Part shown: one piece after another, positions 36,637 to 45,011 of the stretch | Layout of the letters: every line of letters starts with the position of its first letter | How positions within the stretch are numbered: the first letter of the stretch is position 1 | Assembly (NCBI RefSeq): GCF_003641205.1 | Contig: NZ_CP032762.1 | Location: forward strand, 2,356,001-2,420,000 | Reading direction: 5' to 3' | From: Rhodococcus sp. P1Y | GTDB taxonomy: Bacteria > Actinomycetota > Actinomycetes > Mycobacteriales > Mycobacteriaceae | DNA length: 64,000 nucleotides | Program-made: the position numbers and the translations under genes | Notes under the pieces: generated by a model | Database searches by the model: none | Told to the model about the DNA's origin: nothing | Seen by the model: the letters and a program-made list of their open reading frames with translations, nothing else

Positions 36637-37356
36637 ATGACACGCGAGGATGCACCACGCGGATCCAAGCAGAACCCGCGGCGCGAACTGGTCGAGAAGC
36701 AAATCCTCGATCAGGCCACGCGTCTGTTCGCGGAGAAGGGCTTCGCCAGCACCACGCTGCAGGACGTCGCCGACGCCACCGGCCTGACGCGGCCTGCGCT
36801 GTATCACTACGTTGCAAACAAGGACGAACTGCTGTCCAAGCTCTTCAGTGAGACCACGGAGACCCCGGCGGCGGTGCTACACGAGATAAACAACCGTACC
36901 GATCTCGGACCGACCGAGAAGCTACGGAAGATGGCCGCCTCGATCGCCTTGAATCAAGCTCAGAGCTCCGACCGGTTCAAGCTGATCATCAGATCCGAGA
37001 CCGATCTACCCGACGAGCTCTCACGTACTCACCAACTGAGCCGGCGGCACGTGCTCAAAGAGTTCGTCGTCGTCATCGAGAGCGGCATTCGGGCGGGAGA
37101 GATGCGGCCCGTCGATCCGCGCACCGCAGCACTCGGAATCATCGGCATGCTGAACTGGGTCGCCTGGTGGCAGCCGACGGGAGACTCGGACAGCGACCGT
37201 GCGGTGGCGGTCCAATTGGCCGACATGGCCGTACGAGCAGTCGCGTCGGCAGATAGCTCGGCTCCCGCACAGGAGGGTACGGAGCGAGCCATCTCCATGC
37301 TTCGCGAAAACCTCGACTACCTCGAACGAGCTCTGGCAGAGAACCGGACATGGTAG
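36637..37356 (+). CDS. TetR regulator, probable repressor of the divergent catabolic locus
   Basis: 239 aa from ATG 36637; the frame upstream is shadow. The HTH reads ILDQATRLFAEKGFASTTLQ then DVADATGLTRPALYHYVANK. The C-terminal domain contains DSDRAVAVQLADMAVRAV, of the TetR_C (YcdC/TfoX-like) helical kind. Being the last gene of the right operon it would be autoregulated. The candidate sites are the two GTCGAATACTCG(A/T)C operators at 28739-28752 and 28870-28883. A hairpin follows at 37376-37396. Confidence 0.88.
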   Translation: MTREDAPRGSKQNPRRELVEKQILDQATRLFAEKGFASTTLQDVADATGLTRPALYHYVANKDELLSKLFSETTETPAAVLHEINNRTDLGPTEKLRKMAASIALNQAQSSDRFKLIIRSETDLPDELSRTHQLSRRHVLKEFVVVIESGIRAGEMRPVDPRTAALGIIGMLNWVAWWQPTGDSDSDRAVAVQLADMAVRAVASADSSAPAQEGTERAISMLRENLDYLERALAENRTW

Positions 37357-37375
37357 GGCGGATCAACTAAGAGCT

Positions 37376-37396
37376 AGGTGCCAGCATCCGGCACCT
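37376..37396 (+). terminator. Hairpin after the TetR gene
   Basis: AGGTGCC (37376-37382), loop AGCATCC, GGCACCT (37390-37396): a perfect 7-bp stem 20 nt beyond the TetR stop, closing the right catabolic operon. No T-run follows. Confidence 0.6.
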
Positions 37397-37712
37397 GCGG
37401 CCTTGCGGTACGTGCGAGCAGGGCCCTGAACCAATTGATTAGGGCTGCTTGAGAATGCTGTCGTGCACTGCCTCAGGCCCGTCCAACGCTGTCGGTCTGA
37501 TAGCGCTGCGGGCTGGGTGGTGTAGCGACAGGACGGCCGAACCGGGACCGTTAGTCGATCGCAACTCGACTTACTGTGGGTGGTTCGGCTGTAGTAACCC
37601 TAGAACTTGAACAGAGAGATGATTGCAGCACTACGGACGAGATCGTCTCGAGAAGACTGTCGGACCGGCATGCACTGTAGTGGGAGATTGGTGCGTCGCG
37701 TCTGCACCGAGA
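37397..37712. other. Intergenic stretch without gene
   Basis: About 315 bp between the TetR terminator and a decayed CPBP gene. All frames are short and lack coding character; nothing distinctive seen. Confidence 0.5.
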
Positions 37713-37913
37713 TCAGACGTGCTGAGTTCGCAAACGCGCACCAATGAACATTTGAATCGCCAAAGTAACGCCGACGAAAACGGGGATGATTGAGGCTTCG
37801 AGTCCGAATGTCCCGCCCGTGAGGAGTGCGGGGCCGTGTGCGGTGGTCAGGAACAGCCCCGGTTCACGGTGACCCGAAATAGCGATGCCCAGCAGCCCCA
37901 TACTCATGAGCAA
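37713..37913 (-). pseudogene. C-terminal remnant of a CPBP-family membrane protease
   Basis: A 66-aa frame reads LLTGGTFGLEASIIPVFVGV near its end, the typical close of bacterial CAAX/CPBP proteases (abortive-infection-type). No upstream domain with the catalytic EExxxR motif is present on either strand, so only the last membrane segments remain. It is inactive as a protease. Confidence 0.5.
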
Positions 37914-37997
37914 ACTTCTGCTGTCGCGCAGCGCCCTCCTTTTCGCGTAGGTTCGAACGGCTCCGGCTGGTCGTTGAGGTTCGGCAGCCGGACCATC

Positions 37998-38570
37998 TCA
38001 GACCTCGCGTGGCTGCAGAAGTCGAAGGAATAGTTGCAGAGTTGTTCGCACGTCGTTAACACCGTGCCCAGCTTGTAAGCGTCCGCTCGACTGTGCGTCG
38101 ATCAACCCGTGCATGGTCGCGAACACGATCCCGGCGAGAATTTCGTTCGGCGCGGCAGGTAACACACCCACCGTCTGACAGGAATCGATGATCTCGGTGA
38201 ACGTCCGGAACGCGTCTCCGGCGGCGTCTCGTAGTTCGCCTTCTTGGGAGGCGACTATCGGATTGCTCAACAGCAGACGATACCTACCCGGGTGCTGTTC
38301 GCTGAAAGCGATTATGTCCTCGAGTGCCGCAGTGAGCTGACCTTCTGGGGCCTGCTTTGCCCGCTGAGCGTCCCTGAAGATCCCACGGAAGGCGCGGAAG
38401 TCCTGTGCTGCGACTGCAGCGAGTAGCGCGTCGCGGCTCGCGAAGTGCTTGTACGGCGCATTGTGCGAGAGACCTGTTGCGGCCGCGACGGCTCGAAGGG
38501 TGACGGCTTGTTCCCCTCCGGCGTCTACCAACGCGGTAGCAGCTGATACCAATTTCTTGCCAGTCGTCAT
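37998..38570 (-). CDS. TetR regulator coupled to a short-chain dehydrogenase
   Basis: 190 aa. The HTH lies at about 10-55: KLVSAATALVDAGGEQAVTLRAVAAATGLSHNAPYKHFASRDALL. The SHNAPYKHF helix is a known TetR subgroup with a TetR_C WHG-type C-terminus (GIVFATMHGLIDAQSSGR). ATG 38570 overlaps the SDR stop (38567-38569). Autoregulation through the repeated 16-mer upstream of the SDR gene (39541-39584) is likely. Confidence 0.88.
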   Translation of the reverse strand: MTTGKKLVSAATALVDAGGEQAVTLRAVAAATGLSHNAPYKHFASRDALLAAVAAQDFRAFRGIFRDAQRAKQAPEGQLTAALEDIIAFSEQHPGRYRLLLSNPIVASQEGELRDAAGDAFRTFTEIIDSCQTVGVLPAAPNEILAGIVFATMHGLIDAQSSGRLQAGHGVNDVRTTLQLFLRLLQPREV

Positions 38571-39526
38571 CGCAGCTCAGCGGGTTCCTCGTCTGGGATG
38601 AGGCCAACCAGGTCCTTTGAATCATTCCACAAGGTCACTGCGATCTGTTCGTCGTACGAGACTGTTGATGACCGTACCTTCGTCAGGGTGCCGGCGTTGG
38701 CCTGAAGGTACGAGCCAGTCGGGTATTGGTCCTCGGTCGCAATCTGCGCGAGCGAAGTTCCTGAGAACTTCGAGGTCGACGTGACGACCCCCATACGCCT
38801 ACTGACCCAGCCGAAGAGCCGGGTGTTGGCTAGCCACTGCATGGCCTTCGGCATGTCCCGTAGGAAGCCGGTGCTCGGGATGGAGCCGGGATCGAACGAT
38901 ATGGCCGAGACGGAGCTGCCCGCACGTTCGAGACGACGTGCGAGCTCGTAAGCATACATCACATCGCACAGCTTTGACGTCGAGTAGCGCTTACCAGCGG
39001 AGAGGGGCCTCGATCCGTCCTTGCCGTCATTCGCGAGAGCGAAAGCGTCGGGCTTCATGGCGGCGCCGACCATCCTGCCGTCCATCGTGTCCGGATCGTG
39101 GGTGCCGCTGGCAGTGAAGACGACACGGCCGCGCGCGGCCAGCAGTGGCACAGTGAGCTGAACCAGAAGGAAGTGCCCTAAGCAATTCGTTGCGAATGTC
39201 AGCTCGTAACCATCTTCGCTGTATCGCACATCCCCGTCGAAGCGCCCGCCCGCGTTGCAGATGACGGCGACCAGCGAGCCTATCTCGCCGCGCTGCAGGA
39301 GCGATTGGCATTCATCGGCAGCCGTGCGAACGGACGCGAGCGACGAGGTGTCGAGCTCGACCAACAGCACGTCGACGTTGTGCGCTGATCGCAATTCCTG
39401 CGCAACAATTTGCATCCGTGCCGGGCTCCGGCCTGCGAGAACAAGGTCGAACCCTCGTGCTGCAAGATCCTTCGAGCAATCGAGCCCAATCCCGGAATGC
39501 CCTCCGGTGATGAGTACCGTCGGCAT
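38567..39526 (-). CDS. Short-chain dehydrogenase/reductase (retinol dehydrogenase-like)
   Basis: 319 aa. Cofactor motif TGGHSGIG at residues 7-14 and RSP after strand 2 suggest NADP(H). CNAGG is the NNAG equivalent, and YSTSK is the catalytic Tyr/Lys motif at about residue 195. Length and the C-terminal extension fit the WWOX/retinol-dehydrogenase-like SDR group. The substrate is unknown. ATG 39526 is preceded by GGAGGAAGAAT. First gene of a two-gene operon with its TetR regulator. Confidence 0.9.
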   Translation of the reverse strand: MPTVLITGGHSGIGLDCSKDLAARGFDLVLAGRSPARMQIVAQELRSAHNVDVLLVELDTSSLASVRTAADECQSLLQRGEIGSLVAVICNAGGRFDGDVRYSEDGYELTFATNCLGHFLLVQLTVPLLAARGRVVFTASGTHDPDTMDGRMVGAAMKPDAFALANDGKDGSRPLSAGKRYSTSKLCDVMYAYELARRLERAGSSVSAISFDPGSIPSTGFLRDMPKAMQWLANTRLFGWVSRRMGVVTSTSKFSGTSLAQIATEDQYPTGSYLQANAGTLTKVRSSTVSYDEQIAVTLWNDSKDLVGLIPDEEPAELR

Positions 39527-39540
39527 ATTCTTCCTCCATG

Positions 39541-39593
39541 GTTGTCGGTGTCAACCGACACTACAGCTGGTTGACACTGACAACCAGCTGTAG
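39541..39593. promoter_or_regulatory. Pair of opposed 16-mer operators upstream of the SDR-TetR operon
   Basis: GTTGTCGGTGTCAACC (39541-39556, plus strand) and GTTGTCAGTGTCAACC (39584-39569, minus strand) are 15/16 identical in opposite orientation. Each is itself a near-palindrome. The second lies inside a perfect 13-bp inverted repeat CTACAGCTGGTTG/CAACCAGCTGTAG (39561-39573, 39581-39593). Confidence 0.75.
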
Positions 39594-40095
39594 CGTGATC
39601 GCCTTCCAATCCCGGTTCGGCAGCAACCCGATCGGCTGTCGGATGGGAGGACGAGAGATCCCCCCCAGGGGTGCTTCACTGCCGGCGCCGACGATCTCAT
39701 CGATTGCATCGCACATTCGCTATCGGTGCCGTGCTCCAGTCACACTATGCATTCGGCCGCGCAGCTCGCATCGCGGCGTTTAACACGTTGAGAGTGAGTG
39801 TCACCGTCGCTCGCGCACCACGTGTGTTGTGTCGCAACGACGCTGCGAACGCCGCGTTCACGATGGCGAGCGGAACCACTCGTTCATCAAAATGCGTCGT
39901 TCGTTGTCCTTTTCACTTTCGGCTGAAGCCATCCGTATGCACATCGGACGATTTGATATCAAACGTTTGACTCGACGTCAACAGGCGTGCGACTGTCGAA
40001 CCCCCAAGCTAGAAGTCCACTTGGCAGGCGCCGTCTTCCTATTTCTCTGCAGGTTGACGCCTGCAACGATATGCGACTCCAATGAACGGATTTTC
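39594..40095. other. Intergenic: promoter region of the cyclic-compound catabolic cluster
   Basis: About 500 bp, no credible gene. Frames seen here are short and out of family. It contains the LacI-type operator TCAAACGTTTGA at 39959-39970 and must hold the promoter of the operon starting at 40096. Confidence 0.6.
39952..39972. promoter_or_regulatory. LacI-type operator upstream of the cyclase gene
   Basis: TCAAACGTTTGA (39959-39970) is a perfect palindrome centred on CG, the usual LacI-family operator form. It overlaps a second palindrome TTTGATATCAAA (39952-39963) and a TTGACT that could be a -35. The same TTGATATCAAACG(T/A)TTGAC occurs at 47305-47323. Confidence 0.75.
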
Positions 40096-40872
40096 ATGCG
40101 ACGAATCCTCGACCTGTCGATGACCCTGCAGAACGACGTTCCCTCGGACCCACCTGGATACGAGTACTCCATCGCCTACACGAGCCATCAAGATACCGTG
40201 CCGACGCTCGAGCGTCGCTACCCTGGTCTTCAAGCCTCCGATCTTCCCAACGGTGAAGCTTTCGCCTTGGAAACTGTCAATCTTTCGACCCACAACGGGA
40301 CGCACGTCGACTCACCGTGGCACTATTCTTCGCTGCTCGAAGACGGGACCAAGCCCCGTGGAATAGACGAAATGCCACTGGACTGGTTCTTCCGGCCAGG
40401 TGTCAAGCTCGATTTCCGTCATCTACCCGACGGGTACGTGGTCACTGCCGAAGATATCGAACGGGAACTCGCCCGGATCGACTATTCGCTGCGACCGTTC
40501 GACATCGTGGTGGTCAACACCTCGGCTGCAGCGAAATTCGGAACAGAACATTATGCCGAAAGTGGTTGTGGCGTAGGTAGAGAAGCAACACTTTTTCTCT
40601 GCGAAAAGGGGGTGCGGGTAGTTGGAACAGATGCCTGGGGGTGGGATGCGCCATACAAGTATGTGGCAGAACGGTACGCCCGCGACGGTGACCCCTCGAT
40701 TATCTGGGAAGGACACAAAGCCGGACGCACGGTCGAGTATTGCCAGATCGAGAAGCTTCGGTATCTCGAACAGCTCCCTTCGCACGGATTCCAGATAGCC
40801 GCATTTCCAGTCAAGATCTTCGCCGCTTCGGGCGGTTGGACCCGCGCTGTAGCGATTTTTGACGAGCCCTGA
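40096..40872 (+). CDS. Cyclase-family metal-dependent hydrolase
   Basis: 258 aa from ATG 40096. The signature HNGTHVDSPWHY (about residues 73-84) is the HxGTHxDxPxH metal site of the cyclase/kynurenine-formamidase/isatin-hydrolase family. A second motif DIVVVNTSAA and a C-terminal GGWTRAVAIF strand complete the fold. Members hydrolyse formamides, isatin and related cyclic amides, and some unknown rings. Here it heads the cluster with a beta-diketone hydrolase and molybdenum hydroxylase. The operator at 39959 suggests control by the LacI protein. Confidence 0.88.
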   Translation: MRRILDLSMTLQNDVPSDPPGYEYSIAYTSHQDTVPTLERRYPGLQASDLPNGEAFALETVNLSTHNGTHVDSPWHYSSLLEDGTKPRGIDEMPLDWFFRPGVKLDFRHLPDGYVVTAEDIERELARIDYSLRPFDIVVVNTSAAAKFGTEHYAESGCGVGREATLFLCEKGVRVVGTDAWGWDAPYKYVAERYARDGDPSIIWEGHKAGRTVEYCQIEKLRYLEQLPSHGFQIAAFPVKIFAASGGWTRAVAIFDEP

Positions 40873-40911
40873 CAAGAGCTGACGCCGCACAACACTAAGG
40901 AGCGAACCTTC

Positions 40912-41718
40912 ATGACAGAGACCGTTGGCACACCGAGCATGAGCCACCTCGAACGAGCAGCGTCGAATTTCGACAGCTACAAAAACAAGTATCGAAGCAT
41001 CTCGATGGCCCGATCCGATGATGGTGTCCTCGAAGTCACCCTCCAGACGAACGGTGGGCCATTGCAATGGAGCCTGCTCGCACACAATGAGCTCGAGGAT
41101 GCCTTTCTGCAGATCGGCCGAGATCGTGACAACGAAGTCGTTATCCTCACCGGGGTAGGCGACTACTTCAGCGGGCCGGCAATCAAACCCGGAGAGCACC
41201 CCAACCGCAACACGATGACCCCAGATGCGTACGACCCCATCTACTTCGAGGGCAAGCACCTACTGCCGAACCTCCTGTCGATCGAAGCCCCCATCATTTC
41301 CGCGATCAACGGTCCTGCAGTCAGACACGCCGAAATACCACTCGTCTCGGACATCGTCCTTGCATCGGATGACACGTACTTCCAGGACACCGCGCACTTC
41401 GCCGGAGGCATGGTGCCGGGAGACGGCATGCACATAGTGATGCCCCTGCTGATGGGGATGACTCGCGGGCGCTACTTCTTGATGACCGGGCAAAAAGTGG
41501 ACGCAGCCGAGGCGAAATCGATCGGGTTGGTCAACGAAGTGTTGCCGAAAGGGGAGGTCCTGGATCGCGCCCGCGCTCTCGCGCAGCAACTCATGCTCCA
41601 GCCCAGGCTGGTCCGTCGATACACCAGAACCGTGCTCACCGAGGATCTACGAGCTCGCCTACACGGACTCCTCGGATACGGACTTGCTCTCGAAGGGCTC
41701 GCGCGAATGAAGGGTTGA
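40912..41718 (+). CDS. 6-oxocamphor hydrolase-like crotonase (beta-diketone hydrolase)
   Basis: 268 aa. The crotonase fold matches 6-oxocamphor hydrolase (OCH) of Rhodococcus in long stretches: FEGKHLLPNLLSIE, EIPLVSDIVLAS, MVPGDGMHIVMP, GRYFLMTGQ. The OCH catalytic residues, as I recall His122, His145 and Asp154, correspond to H139, H162 and D171 here, all shifted by exactly 17. OCH cleaves a C-C bond of a cyclic beta-diketone by retro-Claisen reaction without CoA. It lies 39 bp after the cyclase gene with AAGGAG before ATG. Substrate unknown but probably a cyclic 1,3-diketone. Confidence 0.87.
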   Translation: MTETVGTPSMSHLERAASNFDSYKNKYRSISMARSDDGVLEVTLQTNGGPLQWSLLAHNELEDAFLQIGRDRDNEVVILTGVGDYFSGPAIKPGEHPNRNTMTPDAYDPIYFEGKHLLPNLLSIEAPIISAINGPAVRHAEIPLVSDIVLASDDTYFQDTAHFAGGMVPGDGMHIVMPLLMGMTRGRYFLMTGQKVDAAEAKSIGLVNEVLPKGEVLDRARALAQQLMLQPRLVRRYTRTVLTEDLRARLHGLLGYGLALEGLARMKG

Positions 41719-41763
41719 GCATCTCTTGTTTCCACGACGATTCGAACCGGAAGCCGTATTTCG

Positions 41764-44133
41764 ATGGTGAAAAAGCCTCAACCGTATCCGAAGACCGACG
41801 CGTTCTCGTTCGTTAGCGGAACCTCTACCTACGTCGACGACGTGCGCCTGCCGAACATGCTATACATGGCGGTTGCTCGAAGCACAATGGCACACGCGAA
41901 CTTGGTTGCTGTCGACGTCGCGGACGCGCGCCGGGTCGCCGGTGTGGTGCGAGTCTTGGAGGGGCAAGAGGCTGCCACGTACTTGGGTCCTCTGCCGTAC
42001 AGCTTCGGTGAGCCCGAGTTGATCGGTGGACGACGAAGCGTCATGACTGCACTACCGACCGAGAAAGTTCGGTTCGTCGGCGAGGCGATCGCGGTGGTGG
42101 TCGGCGAGACTCGCAGCGCGGCCGCGGAGGGAGCCGCAGCAATCACCGCCGTGTACGAAGCGTTACCTGGCGTGTTCGACGCCGCAGTGTTTCAGAAGCA
42201 GCGGGGCGCCGCTGGTGGACTGACGCGGGTACTCGCGGACCGTGTCATCGCGAAGAACGTCTTCGAGTGCGGCGATACGCACGCGGCGCTCGCCGCGGCC
42301 GTTCACACCAGGAACTATCGCTTTTCGATGCAACGAAGCTCGACTGCGCCGATGGAACCCCGCGGCTACGTCGCATCCTGGTCCGAAGGCGACGGACGCT
42401 TGACGGTCCATGCCTCACACCAGCAGCCTTTCCAGTTGAGGGGCCAGTTGTCGACGGTTCTGGGTATAGACGAGAGTGCGATTCGTGTCGTTGTCCCCTC
42501 CGTGGGCGGCTCGTTCGGATTGAAGATGACAGGACCGGTCGAGGAGCCGCTCGTGTGCTTGATGAGTTTGTTGACCGGCCGTCCTGTCAAGTGGATGGAA
42601 AGCCGCGGCGAATGCTTCCTGGGCGGCGGCCGCGAGCAATTGCACGACGTCACAGTCGGTTTCGATCAATCTGGCATCGTTACCGTATTCGATGACAAGA
42701 TCGTCATTCCGGTCGGTGCCGAATCGACCTCGCCCGGCTGGCGCCAGGCGTTCGTCGCAGCAGCCAGCTTCCCCACTGCGTACAGCATCGGGAACGTCGC
42801 GATCGAGTCGTTGGTGGTCGAGACGAACGAACCGCCATGGCAGTCGTTGCGTGGTTTCGGCAAAGAAGGCCCAATTCTGGTGATGGAACGCACCATGGAT
42901 CTGATTGCTAGATCTCTCGATCTGGACCCGGTGGTCGTGCGGCGCCGGAATTTGTTGAGCAAGGACGCTTTTCCGCACAGGATGCCGTCCGGATACCTCA
43001 TCGACAGTGGCGACTTCGCAGGCGTTCTGGACGAGGTGCTGTCGCTCGCCGATTACGACGGGCTCTGCGATGCCGTTCGCACGGACACCGACACCCGGAT
43101 CCTCGAAGGCGTCGGCATCGCTTTCGAAATCACTCCGGAAGGAGGAGGGCACGCGTCGGGTCGGCTCGCGGAGAATGTGGTGCCGACCATTGCTGCAGAT
43201 GAGGCCGCGACGATTTCCATGGATTCAGACGGTCACGTCCATGTGTACAGCGGTGTCACCAGCCCTGGCGGGGGAGGGGAAACCTCCCTCGCGATGCTAG
43301 CCGCCGACGTGCTCGGGCTTACCCGAGGTGACGTCACAATAGTGCAGGGCGATACGGACATCGTCCCGGCCGGGACCGGTAACGCCAGCAGCCGCGGCAC
43401 AGCGGTCGGAGGTGCAGCGGTCGTGCTCGCCGCACGAGACCTGGCAACGGAATTGACCGAACATGCGTCAGCTCTCACGGGTGTTCCCGTCTCTCGAATT
43501 CGACTCGTCGACGGACACGTCGAGTTAGCGGAACACCCACCGCTGCCCTTCGCGGCCATCAGTGCACACGCACTCTCGTTGGATCCATCGGCGTTGCGGC
43601 ACGAACGGACCTATCGTCCCGTCAATACGACCAGACCCGACGAGACGGCGCCCTATCGGTACAGCTATCCATACTTCTCAAGCGGCGCCTACGTCGCACA
43701 CGTGGCTGTGGATACGCTGACTGGGAAGATCACGCTGCAAGGCTTGACTGCCGTACATGATTGCGGCCGCGTCATCAACGAGGCCCTGGTAGAGGGGCAG
43801 TTACAGGGCGCGATGGCTATGGGCGTCGGAATAGCGCTGTTCGAACACAGCCAATTCGACCAGGGCGATCCTCGGTCGCGGTCGTTCAAGGAGTACCTGA
43901 TTCCACGGGCGAACGACCTACCACCGTTTACTGTCGGTCACTTCGAAACACTCTCTCCCAACACTCTCTTCGGCGCGAAGGGTGCGGGGGAGGCCGGAGT
44001 AGGAGGAGCACTGGCGGCAGTGGCCAATGCAGTCGATCATGCCCTTGCGCGATGGGGCGTCGAGGCGAAGACCTTCCCACTCACGCCCCCGCGGGTGTTG
44101 GACATGCTCGACTTCAATTGCGATGAACGATGA
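41764..44133 (+). CDS. Xanthine-dehydrogenase-family molybdenum hydroxylase, large subunit
   Basis: 789 aa. The N-terminal a/b hammerhead (FVSGTSTYVDDVRLPNMLYM) is followed by Moco-binding segments: GGSFGLKMTGPVEEPLV, LRGFGKEGPILVMER with the conserved Arg, and the C-terminal GAKGAGEAGVGGALAAVANA holding the active-site Glu. Such enzymes hydroxylate heterocycles, aldehydes or enones with water as oxygen source. It is followed by the FAD and 2Fe-2S subunits (order L-M-S), each joined by 4-bp overlaps. Context suggests it makes the diketone cleaved by the OCH-like enzyme. A dedicated cofactor chaperone is not seen here. Confidence 0.92.
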   Translation: MVKKPQPYPKTDAFSFVSGTSTYVDDVRLPNMLYMAVARSTMAHANLVAVDVADARRVAGVVRVLEGQEAATYLGPLPYSFGEPELIGGRRSVMTALPTEKVRFVGEAIAVVVGETRSAAAEGAAAITAVYEALPGVFDAAVFQKQRGAAGGLTRVLADRVIAKNVFECGDTHAALAAAVHTRNYRFSMQRSSTAPMEPRGYVASWSEGDGRLTVHASHQQPFQLRGQLSTVLGIDESAIRVVVPSVGGSFGLKMTGPVEEPLVCLMSLLTGRPVKWMESRGECFLGGGREQLHDVTVGFDQSGIVTVFDDKIVIPVGAESTSPGWRQAFVAAASFPTAYSIGNVAIESLVVETNEPPWQSLRGFGKEGPILVMERTMDLIARSLDLDPVVVRRRNLLSKDAFPHRMPSGYLIDSGDFAGVLDEVLSLADYDGLCDAVRTDTDTRILEGVGIAFEITPEGGGHASGRLAENVVPTIAADEAATISMDSDGHVHVYSGVTSPGGGGETSLAMLAADVLGLTRGDVTIVQGDTDIVPAGTGNASSRGTAVGGAAVVLAARDLATELTEHASALTGVPVSRIRLVDGHVELAEHPPLPFAAISAHALSLDPSALRHERTYRPVNTTRPDETAPYRYSYPYFSSGAYVAHVAVDTLTGKITLQGLTAVHDCGRVINEALVEGQLQGAMAMGVGIALFEHSQFDQGDPRSRSFKEYLIPRANDLPPFTVGHFETLSPNTLFGAKGAGEAGVGGALAAVANAVDHALARWGVEAKTFPLTPPRVLDMLDFNCDER

Positions 44134-45011
44134 CTACGCGCCGTGTCGACTTTCCTCGCAGTGCCGTAGAAGCTGCGCAGCTACTGCAACGACACCACTC
44201 GGTCGGGCATACGACGATGGTGATCGGCGGCGGGACGCTTACCATTCCCTCTCTGTCTCATGGTTATGCGACGCCTTCCAGAATCATCGACCTCGGACGG
44301 ATCGACGCCCGCGAGATCAGGGCGAGCGCCAGTGAAATCCATGTCGGCGCACTGGTGGCCTACCAGCAACTGATCGTGTCGCCGACTGTCCGCCGGGAAC
44401 TACGCCTCCTGCACCTGATGGCCAGCGGTATCACCGGCGGCATCCAGATCCGCAACCAAGGAACTCTCGGTGGTGCAGGGTGCGCAGCACGGCCACATTC
44501 CGATGCACCGGCGGTGTTGGTCGCGTTGGACGCGCAAATGATCGTGCAATCTGCTGCGGCGCAGCGCGTCGTCGCAGCGGCCGACTTCTTTGTCGGCGCC
44601 GAGAGCAACGACATGAGCAAGTCCGAGGTCCTGTCCGGAATCAGCTTTCCGCGGCGATTCGGCACAATGCGCGCCGCGTACTACAAGTTGAAGTTTGCCG
44701 AATCCTCGTGGCCGGTGGTCACCGCGTCGTGCCTTCTTCCTCCAGCCGATGTCGATGGCTCGGGCACCGCTGGACGGTTGGTGGTGGGCGGGTTGGCGAC
44801 GGTTCCATTAGTAATTCCCATCGAAGCGAATGAAGGGACGTTCGACGAGGATACTGCGATCGCACAGGTGCGCGCCGCGATCGGATGCGTTCCTTCTGGC
44901 GATCTTTGGTCGGATCTCAGAGCCTCAGCTGACTACCGGTGCCGCGTTGCACCAGAGATTGCCCGTCGTGCTCTGCGGACGGCACTGACAACACCAGGAG
45001 GTACACGATGA
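44130..45011 (+). CDS. Molybdenum hydroxylase FAD-binding medium subunit
   Basis: 293 aa. ATG 44130 overlaps the large-subunit stop. The FAD pyrophosphate motif is visible in HTTMVIGGGTLTIPSLSHGY (about 27-46) and in GGIQIRNQGTLGGAGCAARPHSDA (about 98-121), the CO-dehydrogenase-type medium-subunit pattern. The C-terminal CO_deh_flav_C domain is shorter than usual but present (VVGGLATVPLVIP). It passes electrons from the iron-sulphur subunit to the acceptor. Confidence 0.9.
   Translation: MTTRRVDFPRSAVEAAQLLQRHHSVGHTTMVIGGGTLTIPSLSHGYATPSRIIDLGRIDAREIRASASEIHVGALVAYQQLIVSPTVRRELRLLHLMASGITGGIQIRNQGTLGGAGCAARPHSDAPAVLVALDAQMIVQSAAAQRVVAAADFFVGAESNDMSKSEVLSGISFPRRFGTMRAAYYKLKFAESSWPVVTASCLLPPADVDGSGTAGRLVVGGLATVPLVIPIEANEGTFDEDTAIAQVRAAIGCVPSGDLWSDLRASADYRCRVAPEIARRALRTALTTPGGTR

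Noticed and set aside
37797..37815. TTCGAGTCCGA resembling a tRNA T-loop
   Set aside because: It falls inside the CPBP remnant and has no partner stems, so it is a chance match.
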